A stretch of DNA of 64,000 nucleotides, from the NCBI GenBank assembly GCA_002102555.1, contig MCFL01000092.1:28256-92255 (forward strand), in the 5' to 3' direction. The DNA comes from Catenaria anguillulae PL171. Taxonomy: Eukaryota > Blastocladiomycota > Blastocladiomycetes > Blastocladiales > Catenariaceae. The notes below the pieces were generated by a model that worked only from the letters and a program-made list of their open reading frames with translations, searched no databases and was not told where the DNA came from. Positions 30,300 through 40,610 of the stretch are shown one piece after another; position 1 is the first letter of the stretch, and each line of letters starts with the position of its first letter. The translations under genes were made by a program, and so were the position numbers.

Positions 30300-32347
30300 C
30301 TACAAACCATCCTCCAAGTCATCATCCGTTTCCTCGCTCACCCCCTCTGCCTCCCCATCCAACTTGCACAACGCAACACGGATCCCCGACGTCATGACGG
30401 CCAACGAGGCCTGAGCCGCTGGCTTTGTGCTCGTCAGCACCGCGAGCATCTTGGTGTAGTGCACGTTGACGGCGGCACTGCGTTGACCTTGCCCAACGGA
30501 GCCGCGGTCGGCCAAAGAGTCATGCAGAGTGGTCGCATCCAAGTGCTTGGCGAATAGATGGGCGCCCTCAACACGACAGCGAGGTAAACGTGGGAGAAGT
30601 GCACAACTTCATGAGCGACAAACCATGACGTACAAGTGCATAGAAGCAAGACACCACTCTGGGCATGTAGTCGCCAATGCGTTGTCCGCGCAAAGCGAGG
30701 ATCTTGGCAATGGCAAGGCGGAGCTGGTACTCTGCAAAGGCCGAAAAGAGGGTCAGCTTGCGATGGATCAGAAGGAATGCGGTGGGGAAAAAAAGGACGT
30801 ACTGGAGCCCCTCGTGTCAATTGTTTCCCTGATCAGGGCCGCAAAGAACACGCTCATGCTGGTCTTGCTCGAATCTTGCATCGTAACGACGGCGCGGAAC
30901 AGCTTGGCGTCCTCTGCCAGGTCGCTGTCGTCGACCCAAACGAGGGCCTCGGCAAAGTGACCCGCGCCGTCAACGCCGTGGACTTTCGTCAGAGCCGGGT
31001 CCATGACGCGGGTGAACGCGGTCACGATGAACTTTTTCAATCCGGCACGAGCATTGACCAAACACTGGCCGAACTATGCACGAGAATGAAAGCAGCCGAC
31101 GCAATGTGCGAATGAGTTGCTAATCGACGAGATGCACATGATGAAATGAAAAGTTGAGTACCTGCTCCTCCGTCAATGTCCTGCGCGGAACGATGCACTT
31201 GTACTGTGCAAACAACACATTGGCGAGCAAGTCACGCACGATAATCCCGTCAAGGATCAGGAACGCGCGGGCGAAGACGTCAGAGTGCTTGTCGTCATGG
31301 TCGCATGCCTGGAATCCAAGAGGTGCGGTGACCGTGAGCACTTGTGACGGCGTCAGCGCGTGGCACACACGCGCCGCAACCTCCTCTGCCTCATCCACAC
31401 TCGCGACATGCTCGGCCTCGTGCACGCCGTTACCCTGGTCCACCTCGCTCGTGGTGCCCTACTCAACCGCACTGACATTGCCCTGCTCTGCCTCACCCGA
31501 ACCGGTACCCTGCACAGCGGAAACAACATTGCCATGCTCAACCTCGCTCATGGCGCCCTGCTCGGCCTCACCCGACTCGCCACCCGGCACGGCATCAACT
31601 GCGCCGTCTTGCTCAACCGAGCTCGCGCCACCTTGCTCGATCTCCATTGCGCCGTCGACAATGGCCACATGACTCATGACTCGCGCTTCCATGCGCCGCC
31701 TCAACCAGCACTTGTCCTTGCGCCTCGCCCGCGCGACCGGGCGTCGGTTGAGCCAACCTGTCACGGCGGATGGCGGGGCACCGTTGAATTGGATTGGCGC
31801 CGGGGACATGCGTGCCGCCAAAGACAATTGTCTGCCCAGGCGCAGTGAGGAAAGATGCAGCCGGTTGAAGTAATTCCGGATGTGGCAGAGGTGCGAGACC
31901 TTGGACACATACACACATGTGGTGAGAAGCCATGTTCCACGAGACCCAAAAGCGCTGATGCAGTTGACGGCGCGTACCATCCGCTTGTGCTTGTGCTGCC
32001 GTTTCCAACTACTTCCACGTACACTCCTCATTCTCGCGAGTGGGACGGCTCTTGCTTTTCATAAGCCTTGCATCTTGAGCGAGAGCGAATTTCGATTTTT
32101 CCTGGAGCATAAACAAGAAACGAGTCGGAGTGAGCGGCTGGAACCAGAGTCATTTTGCGACAAAAGAGAAACAGGTACCTACACGTGCTTCCGCGTAGGT
32201 CGTGCCCGGCGCATTCGCGAGCCTCTTGAAGAAGGAGCCCCAGGTCTCGCCATGGTGCAAAGTGAAAGTGCGGCCCTTGATGGCCTTGCGGGCGGCCGCG
32301 ATGAGTGACGAGCTGAATGGCGCCGCCATGGACGCATCTGAGCGCAT
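30300..32347 (-). CDS. Unrecognised seven-exon gene with one internal TAG
   Basis: Exons on the minus strand: 32347-32183, 32101-32023, 31954-31915, 31831-31162, 31073-30803, 30731-30634, 30545-30300. All introns are GT-AG (68-88 bp) and every phase matches, giving 523 codons, so this is a real gene model even though I do not know the family. Conserved-looking pieces: KAIKGRTFTLHHGETWGSFF, GWLNRRPVARARRKDKCWLR, an acidic EAEQG/EVDQG repeat, VLTVTAPLGFQACDHDDKHS, LILDGIIVRDLLANVLFAQY, KFIVTAFTRVMDPAL and YQLRLAIAKILALRGQRIGD. TAG at 31461-31459 lies inside the acidic repeat, where CAG (Gln) would be expected. Either the gene is broken, the base is an error, or TAG ends a short intron (for example 31515-31459, 57 nt). 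Confidence 0.55.
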
Positions 32348-33445
32348 CGCTGCTAAGGGTGGGCGTGTCCCTGGCTCCCACGCGCCAGGCGCGGGCGCGC
32401 CACACATCCTTGACGGCGATCTGCTTGTCTGGGTTCTGGTTCTCGGTACCGGCCATGGCTGCAACGGACGGAACTTGAGCGGCAGTGGGAACGGGCGTGG
32501 CGGTCGGAGAGGAGCGGTTTGCCTCGAGCGAGAGTGAGAGTGAATGAAACAGAGTGGCGAATAGATAATACCCGCGCAATGGCAACCGTGCTCCGCAAGA
32601 CGGGAGCGACCGCCGCGGCCAACGGGCGGGTGATGCCGAGTCTGGTGCTCTCGTCTATTTGGCCGGCCGGCACGATGCAGTCGCCCGCGACGATTTGGTT
32701 CCCCCCTGTCTCCAAAATGCCATTCTTGAGGAGCTCGGCTCGAACCACATCACAGAAATCTTCTTGTTTGTTTGTTTTCCACAGCTCAACCTTGTCGAAG
32801 AACAAAACCTCGATAACGACCGACACGGCGGCACCAGGGCAAATCTTTTGGGTGTTCTTGCGCGCGAGGCCGGCGTCAATCCCAATCTCTGGCGGATCAC
32901 GATTATGGTAACTGCAGTGGGCATCATGACACGACGTGGCCAGCGGACGTGCGTGCTTGCAGATGGTGGTTGGCCGCCGCGGGCGGCGTGGGACTGGATA
33001 CGATCGCAAGAGTGGAAATGCGGTCGAGCCTCGCGCGGGTCGGCCAAGGCCGTCGATCGAGAAGGAACGAGGAGCCAAATGCCATGGGCCGGTTGTACGG
33101 CGTAGTATGCTCAAGTCTGGACGCTGGGTGGGGAATGTGCACGGGGAAGTTCGAGCCGAAACCCGGTCGCGCTTGGGGCTTGGCGGCGGTGGCCAAGTCC
33201 GCGAGACAGCCGAGAGAAGCAGTCGGGACATCGCGCTGACAATGACACGTCAATAGGCTGAAGAAGCGGATCACGCACGTGATGTGCGCATGCTCACTTT
33301 GCGCGTGTCCACACACGATCGACGTGTCTCGCGCCGTCTCGCCGACTTGAAAAAGGCCTTTGGCCCGCCGCCACCCACTTTCATGCCCGCTCTTTGACAC
33401 CGTGCTTCTTCTTCTTCAAAGTAAGTACGACGCAAGCACATCGCA
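32348..33445. other. Possible unmodelled exons, strand unresolved
   Basis: Between the unrecognised gene and PDI. At 32600-32910 both strands are open: the minus strand reads SVVIEVLFFDKVELWKTNKQ and NGILETGGNQIVAGDCIVPA; the plus strand reads LQNAILEELGSNHITEIFLF and RANLLGVLAREAGVNPNLW. One is presumably a real exon and the other a shadow. Neither joins clearly to its neighbours. The PDI promoter must lie in the last few hundred bases. Confidence 0.25.
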
Positions 33446-35215
33446 ATGAAGCTCACACACTTTTCGCTGCTCGCGGCCTCGGCCCTGGCCGTGTTTGCCC
33501 GCGCCGAATCCGCCGACACGGCCACTGACGCTTCTGACGTTCTCGTCTTGGGCGGATCGGATTTCAAGGATGTCGTCAACCCCGAAAAGCTCATGCTCGT
33601 GGAATTCTACGCCCCGTGGTGTGGCCATTGTAAGCAATTGGCTCCCGAGTATGAAAAGTACGATTCTGGCTCGTTTCCGTGGCCTCGGGTGCCTTTGCGC
33701 GAGTTCTGACTGGTTTGATTCATGTGTATTTTGAACAATACAGAGCGGCCACCACGCTCAAGGCCGAGTCGATCAAGCTCGGCAAGGTCGACTGCACCGA
33801 GCACCGCGAGTTGTGTGACTCTTTCCAGGTGCAAGGATTCCCGACCATGAAGGTATTCCGCGAGGGCAAGGCGTACGATTACAATGGTGGCCGCACCGAG
33901 GACACGATCGTCAAGTACATGCGCAAGTACGGTGTTATCCTCCTTGATTGCGTTCTTGATCAGATGCTGACTTTAACATCAATAGGCAATCCCTCCCCGC
34001 CTTCTCGCAGCTCAAGGCTGCCGGCATTGCCGACTTTGCGAAAAAGGACCGCCTGGCCGTGATTGCCTACCTGCCCAAGGGCAAGGACTCTGCCGAGTTC
34101 AAGGCCATTGAGCAGCTGGCCAACCAGCACCGCGACGATTTCTTGTTTGGGTACTCGACCGAGGCCGCCGCCGCCAAGGACATGGGTGCCAAGGACACCG
34201 ACAAGCCCGCGCTTGCCGTGTACCGTCAATTTGACGAGCCCAAGGTGCTCTTTGACGGGTCACTGGCCGACGAGGCCGCCATGGCCGCCTTCATCAAGCG
34301 CGAGTCGATCCCGACTATGGACGAGGTGACGCCCGAAAACTACATGACCTATGTCAACTCTGGTGTGCCGCTGGCCTTCTTCTTTTACGACACGCCCGAG
34401 ACGCGCAACAAGTACGGACCGGGCATCGAGAAGGTGGCGCGCAAGTACAAGAAGTCGATGCATTTCGTGTACTGCGACGCAGGCAAGTACGGCGCGCATG
34501 CCGACACGTTGGCGCTCAAGAGCAACACGTGGCCCGCGTTTGCCATCAACGAGGTCGAGCAAGGACTCAAGTGGCCTTTTGACCAGACGGTCGAGCCCAC
34601 CGAGGACAAGATTGCCGAGTTTGTGACAAAGTACATCAACAAGGAGATTGACCCGACGCTCAAGTCCGAGGAGCCCCCCAAGGATGCCGAAAAGGCCGAC
34701 GTGTACCAAGTGGTTGGCAAGACGTTCAAGGAGGTTGTCCTCAACAAGAACAAGGATGTCTTTATCGAGTTCTACGCCCCATGGTGTGGCCACTGCAAGA
34801 AGTTGGCTCCCACATTTGTACGGGAGTGCTTCTCCTCGTTTTTCTGAGTCATGTTGGGATTTTTTCTGACCAGGATCTCGTTCTTCTAACGCAGGAATCG
34901 CTCGGCAAGCTCTTCAAGGACCAGGCCGACAAGGTGACCATCGCCAAGCTCGACTTGACCGAGAACGACCTGCCGCCCAACTCTGGCGACCGCGTTGAGG
35001 GTTTCCCGACCTTGCGCCTGTACAAGGCCAAGGACAACGCTGTGGTCGAGTACAACGGCGACCGGTCGCTCGAGGACCTTGTTTCCTTCATTGGCAAGAA
35101 CGCCGCCAACAAGATCAAGGTGCCCGAGGTGCCCAAGGAGGACAAGAAGGAGGGCGAGGCCAAGAAGGATGCCGAGGGCAAGAAGGAGGGCGAGGCCGAG
35201 CGTGATGAGTTGTAA
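33446..35215 (+). CDS. Protein disulfide isomerase (ER, RDEL tail)
   Basis: Exons 33446-33657, 33744-33926, 33986-34817, 34895-35215 (introns 86, 59 and 77 bp, all GT-AG, phases consistent) give 515 aa, normal for PDI. A signal peptide ends near Ala20 ([13 protein letters not shown]). Thioredoxin domain a has [19 protein letters not shown] (Cys59/Cys62), then b and b' domains ([33 protein letters not shown]), domain a' with [19 protein letters not shown] (near residue 397), and a Lys/Glu-rich acidic tail ending RDEL, an ER-retrieval variant of HDEL/KDEL. It catalyses disulfide formation and rearrangement in the ER lumen. Both active sites are intact. Confidence 0.96.
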
Positions 35216-36406
35216 ACTTGTTTGACTTTCTTTTCTCTCGCTGTCTCTTTCATTCATTTTTTTGTTTGCTTTTCTCGCTCCTGCAACGATCGTGTCTTGT
35301 TGTCCTTCGTATACAAAGAGCGTGAGCGTGTCCGTCCATGTTTGTATGCTTGTACGTAGAGTTGATTGCGGTTCTTTTCCTTGCGTCAATTGATGACTTG
35401 GACAATCGGTGTTCGGTTGAATCTTTACTAAATATCACATTCAACATCGTCAAACACACGAGTCACCCAAACCTCTAAACCTCGCGGCTGGCGCACTCGA
35501 GACTCGACCCTTCTTTGTTGCATGTTGAACATGCCGAGCTGCTTGATCGGCTTGAACTTGCACCCATCGGCAGGGCGGACACCCAATGCCGCGCTTGCAA
35601 CTGAGATCCACCAACCAAGCAACAGCAATCTGCTATTGATTGCACGTGTCTGAGCATTCGTAAACCAGGTGCCTTGGGCTAAAGCAATCTCGATTGCGGC
35701 ACAGGTGCGAGACCCAAGTAACGAATGCAGAGAAACAGTCATGAATGGAGTACGAGGGGCGCAGAGACGGTTGAGTCGAACGTACGACCCGAAAATACGT
35801 CCGCTCTTGTGATCCAAGGTGTACTGCCGGGTACAGTTGCGTGGGCCGGTCCGCTCGACATAGCGATCCCGATAGTTCAACGCCGATTTGCAGCGACATC
35901 GCCTTTAACGTGATCGCTGGGCGCAATGTCGAATGAGTGCGCCCAAACAAGTGCATTGCCCCAATCGCCAGCTGATCCGAGGGTGGATGGGCAGGGTGGC
36001 ACGGCACGGCTTGGGTAACGGTTTCGTGCACCGAGGACGAGGGCGACGGGCCGGACGGTCGGTCGGTCGGTCGTGAATGCGCAAGGGAACCTCATCGGAA
36101 CGATTGGTGCCACGTGTGAGTGGGATGCAAATGGCGCGGTTCTTGCCTTGGCTCGTGGAACATAGCGCGCAGGTTGAAGAGATAACTCTCTGGCCGAGAG
36201 ACACATACGAGGCCATGTAGTAGCATTCCGAAATAGGTAGCTAGACAGAGACCGCGAGACGAGTGCGAGACGCGTCACACCAGATCTGAATGGACGCGTC
36301 CGATCGACGGTCTGTTTGACGTCTACATCATCCATCACCCACAAATCAAATCACATTCCCCATATCAAACTGGAATGCATTTCACTCCATGGTATTTTTT
36401 TTCACA
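35216..36406. other. Intergenic with one doubtful minus-strand frame
   Basis: A minus-strand open frame (35880-35428) includes YTLDHKSGRIFGSYVRLNR and LLLLGWWISVASAALGVRP, with no recognised family and no good start context. It could be part of a spliced gene or chance. A GGTC run (GGTCGGTCGGTCGGTC) lies near 36057-36072. Confidence 0.25.
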
Positions 36407-37795
36407 ATGAAGCAACCCAAACCCAACGCACTCGTCGTAGGCTACAGCTCTGAGTCTGACTCTGAGTCTGAATCTGATTCCGGGCCATCACCATCATCCT
36501 TTGCGACGCCCGTCGCTGCAGCACCACTCTCTCAATCCAAAAAGCGGCCAGCAGCTTCCACTTTCGGAACCGGCAACAATGACGACCAAGATGACGATAG
36601 CACACAGCCACCGCCGCTCAAGAAGGCCAACATCATCCGTGTCCAAGCGCCCGTGCTTCCAGATGCGGGCAACACGCCCGGTGCTTCTGGCATGTTTGGC
36701 GGCATGAGGCCGTCCTCGTCGGCTGGAGCGGGATCAGGATCGGGATTGTTTGCGTTTCTACCAAAGCCATCCAATGCGCCAAAGTCAGCGGCTGGTGCTT
36801 CCGCCGCCGCGGACCCGTTTCCCTCATCAACATCAACGTCATCGTTGCCTTTGGACGCGGCCCATGTGCCATCAGAAGCATCGGCGGAACCCGTCCAGTC
36901 GCCAGCACCTGCCTCGGCTTTGTGGCGCAAGCTGCCGCCGCCGTCGGCTGTTTCTACGGCTGCAAAATCCAAATCAGCCCCTCCAAAGCCATCTTCACCT
37001 TCTCGCTCGCCACCTGCAACAATGGTTGCATCGGAAGCGGAAGCTGCCCCTGTGGCAACCGCAAAAGCACCGTCGTCTAGTTTCGCAACCGAGCCATCTG
37101 TTACCTTCTTTTCATTCGGTTCGTGTGTCTCAACTCTTGTGCAATCCGCGACAAACGCTCACCGTAGTTCCACACGACAGACGACGATGACGCAGGCGCC
37201 GACCCAACCCCGCTCCTTGGTCCCTCACTTCCACCATCGCTACCGCCCTCATCGCACGCACCCACACCCACACCCGCCGACCACAAGCCCTACTTTACCC
37301 CACCGTCACATGTGTCTCCGTACGCCTACCACCCGAACCCGACGTCAGCCTCATCAACCTCTGCCGCATCCGCAACCGACCTCGACACGCTCGCCCGCTC
37401 GCTGGGCATGGACCGTCGTGACCTCGCAAAGCTCGGCATTTCAAGCAAGCACGCGGGTACCTTGGGCACATCCAACGTGCACACGGTCAGCGTGCGCGAT
37501 GCGCTGGCCAATGAGGATCTGGAGACGTTGGCGGCGGCAACAAAGGCCGCGGCACCAAAGGTATGTCTCTCTATGTCTCTCTTCGGTTTTCCCCTACATG
37601 TTTCGTGCGAGCTGTTGCTCAGCCGTGGCTTGTTTGACGTGTATGTAGCCCATTCACGAGCACATTTCGTCAAGCACAAAGCTCAACATTGTCCAACTGG
37701 CGAAAAAGGCAGTCACGCAAAACTCGGACTTGCAGGCTGTGTTTGCGGCGCAGCGCGCAAAGAAAAAGTCGGGCAACACAAAGTATGGATTTTGA
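36407..37795 (+). CDS. PRCC-like proline-rich nuclear protein
   Basis: Exons 36407-37099, 37168-37560, 37649-37795 (all introns GT-AG and in phase 0) give 410 aa. The N-terminus MKQPKPNALVVGYSSESDSE resembles the PRCC start (LV.Y.SSDSE), the middle is Ser/Pro/Ala-rich and disordered (FAFLPKPSNAPKS, ALWRKLPPPS), and the C-terminus (STKLNIVQLAKKAVTQNSDL to KKSGNTKYGF) resembles the conserved PRCC end that finishes QAKYGF. PRCC-domain proteins are nuclear and splicing-associated. Exon 1's 5' splice site (GTTACC) is weak, but it is the codon-boundary choice that preserves the frame. ATG 36389 lies in the same frame just upstream. Confidence 0.6.
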
Positions 37796-38080
37796 GCCGA
37801 GTCCATTTGGGTCATGTCAGATATAAATCGGTTCGCTTTGCGGATTCGCTTAGTGTGGCCGAGACGACCTAAACTGAGAAAGGACACCCGGATATGATCA
37901 CTTTGAGCGACTCATCGAAACTGGGACAAACTACTTAGCAAGCAATCAAGTAGCGCCAGTAAACGCATGTTGGGGAAACTAAAAACAATAAATACATGAC
38001 GGCAGAACAGAGCCAATGGTTGTTGTTGCAAAATCATCATTCCGAGAGACAGGCAGAGAACTCAAACCAGCTTACGAAAC

Positions 38081-39405
38081 TTACATGAAATACTGCCCTG
38101 GAGCACGATCGGGCTGGTCACGCCGTTCCTCGGGCACAGCATTGAAGATCTTGAAGTTTTTAACGCCCACGTCCAGCGTGTCCTCGATGGTCATGATTGC
38201 GGCCACGTTGCCGCACCGGTAGCAGTACTAGAATGTCATGAGCGAGCAAAAGCGACACGGATGTTGGTGAGCGCTCAGATTAGATCCGGCAACGGGGCCA
38301 AGGCAGGGTTGACGTACATTTGGTGCCGACCAAACCGTCACGAGGTTTTCGTCGGGGAACATGTACTTGAATCCCTCTTGCACAAGTTGGTGTGCGCGGG
38401 CAATGAGCGTCAGGTTGTTGATGTGGTTAAACTGCCGACAAGAAACAAAGCGAGGTACGGGTCAGACCTGCTCGGGCGCGGCCGTTGCAGACAAGGCGGC
38501 GTGGGTGCATGTACCTCATTTGTGACCTTGGCGCCAAACAGCCAGCCGGCACCACGTGGCGATACGGCCCATGTATCGGTATCGTCCGGGTCCGACCACA
38601 TTAGATCTACGCCAACGTTGAACGGGTTCCATGTGAGCCATACAGGAGAAGGGCAGGAAACAAAAGAGAAGGACATACCACAAAATGCACCCTCGTGTGG
38701 CACTTCTTGGCAGCGGTGAATGGTGCGGATTTGGTCCAGTGTCCGGACGTCAGGAGACAAGCCACCATGGACGCAAAACACGCGCCCGTCGACAATCTAA
38801 TTGACATCACGTCATATGGTGAGCAAAGCGAAGCATGCGTGGAAAGAAGAAGGCCGGGAGCACGTACGGCGCCGAGAGCGAGGAGATCAAACACTTGGCA
38901 GCACTGTTTCCATACGTTGGCGTTGCCGTACTTTTGCTGACACTCGTCTGAATACCCAATCGCATAATTGGCAGATAGTGCCATCAGCTGAGCTGTTGAG
39001 ATGAGTGAGCGAAAGAGAGAAACGCATACCAAAGAACCCGTAAACCTGCGTAATCTGCCTCGATTCATGATTCCCCCTCAACAATGTGATCTTGTCCGGC
39101 CACCGAGCCTTGAGCACCATCAAGAGCGTCAGCGACTCGAGCGAGTAATACCCGCGGTCGACAAAATCGCCCATAAAGATGTAGTTTGTAGTGGGGACCT
39201 CGCCGCCCACGCGAAACAGCTCGAGCAGATCGTAAAACTGGCCGTGAATGTCGCCGCACACGGTCACGGGCGCGCTCACGGGCTGGATGTTGGATTCCTC
39301 CATGAGCAGAGCCTTGACGATTTCGCACAGCCGCCGCATGTCGGGCTCGGGAAGGAACTTGCATTGCTTGATTTGCTCAAGCCATTGGTCGGGGCCAGCA
39401 GTCAT
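38081..39405 (-). CDS. PPP6C: Serine/threonine protein phosphatase 6 catalytic subunit (SIT4/ppe1 type)
   Basis: Exons on the minus strand 39405-39030, 38947-38868, 38796-38679, 38606-38515, 38431-38318, 38227-38081; the five GT-AG introns (71-90 bp) keep phase. 308 aa against about 305 for the family. The metal-binding PPP motifs are present: [77 protein letters not shown] and [14 protein letters not shown] follow PP6/Sit4 rather than PP2A or PP4. It acts with SAPS-type regulatory subunits in cell-cycle and nutrient signalling. Odd: the chain ends YFM rather than the almost universal YFL, whose Leu is carboxymethylated. Confidence 0.95.
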
Positions 39406-39849
39406 TGTTGTTGTTTTTGAAGTGCAAGGGTCGATCGGCAATGGGCAGCGGTACGGTCGTGGTTGGTTGGCGTTCGGAGTGGAGCAGAGCGAGCAAGATG
39501 AAGAAAGCGAGAGGTTGGAGGGTCGGCTGACAGTCGGTCAAATGGGTGAAAAAACCGAGTAAAGGCGTTGTGAAATTCAGGCGGTTGGATGTTGCCGAAT
39601 GTAATTCATGGATACGTCCACAGTCGTCCATTGAATGCACCATAACACTCTGCACATCTCACGGCACATCACAATAATGGAATGGATCGGCCCATCGGCA
39701 CAGTTGGCGTCAACGAACGCGTCAGATCGGCGGGCATGGTTCAATTCCCAGCGAAAAGTCAGTGGTTGGCCATTTCATAGTCAAGAGTTTCTCGACAGCT
39801 TCAACAGGGCGCTTGCCGCTTGCATGTCACAGCGTTTGATCATCCTTTT
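39406..39849. other. Intergenic, upstream of phosphatase gene
   Basis: No gene supported; presumably the PPP6C promoter and spacer before the ankyrin-like fragment. Confidence 0.5.
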
Positions 39850-40140
39850 GCATTTTCCAGTCTGATCGCCGAATTGCCATGGATTCCATGTCTATCGACC
39901 TGAACCCCGCCCTTCCCGCGGCTGACCACCCACAACATCTTTTGCCAAGCACTTGCTGGCGACCCGAGGCAACCACTGGTTGTGGGAGCACGAAGCTGTA
40001 CAACTGGGGTGCCGAAGAAGCGCTGACTGTATTTGAGGCTGACTTGCCGTAACCTCGAACCTCTGCGGTGGTGGGAATCCAACGCGCCACCACGGCCAAC
40101 ACACCTGCGCACTTTAGCAGATTGGCTTGAGATGTGGGAT
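39850..40140 (+). pseudogene. Ankyrin-like fragment, truncated copy of 40611 gene
   Basis: 39960-40090 matches 41965-42095 of the adjacent intact gene (ACCCGAGGCAACCACT, TGGTTGTGGGAGCACGA, CTGTACAACTGGGGTGCCGA, GGTGGGAATC) with a deletion of about 15 bp near 39976 and a stop (TAA near 40051). It is a broken tandem duplicate of the last repeats. Confidence 0.7.
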
Positions 40141-40610
40141 GAGGATGGCGTCAATTCAGACCGGGAAGGTCTGTACTGATGGGCCGTTAACAATAAGACA
40201 CTAAAGCAAGACGTTAAGGTCCAGTTTGAAGCCAAGTGGCAAGTTGGACATGATCCTAGCCAGCTTCGGCTACGCTCGAGCTCAATGGGAACGATAATGA
40301 GCCCTTAAACTCTTTGTCCCGTGAATCAAAATGATGGCCTTGTTTTTGCTGCTGTTCCTCATGTCTGCTTGTGTGTAAAAGTGATCCCGCCGTCTCCACT
40401 CCTCACTGTGACATTTTCACTGTCACCCATCATCACCGTGTGTCTGTAAAGAAATCCAAGGGGATTAGGTTCAGTCCAACTTCAGTTCGCCACGCGCAAA
40501 CTCAAACCTTGTTCGCCATGTTTGGCTTGAGCATTTGCGCAATTTGCGCTTCAATTGATGCAGTATAGACCATGACCCAAAGCAATTTCCTCAAGCTGAA
40601 TGCATAGACA
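40141..40610. other. Intergenic, upstream of 40611 gene
   Basis: Nothing supported beyond a likely promoter. Confidence 0.5.
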
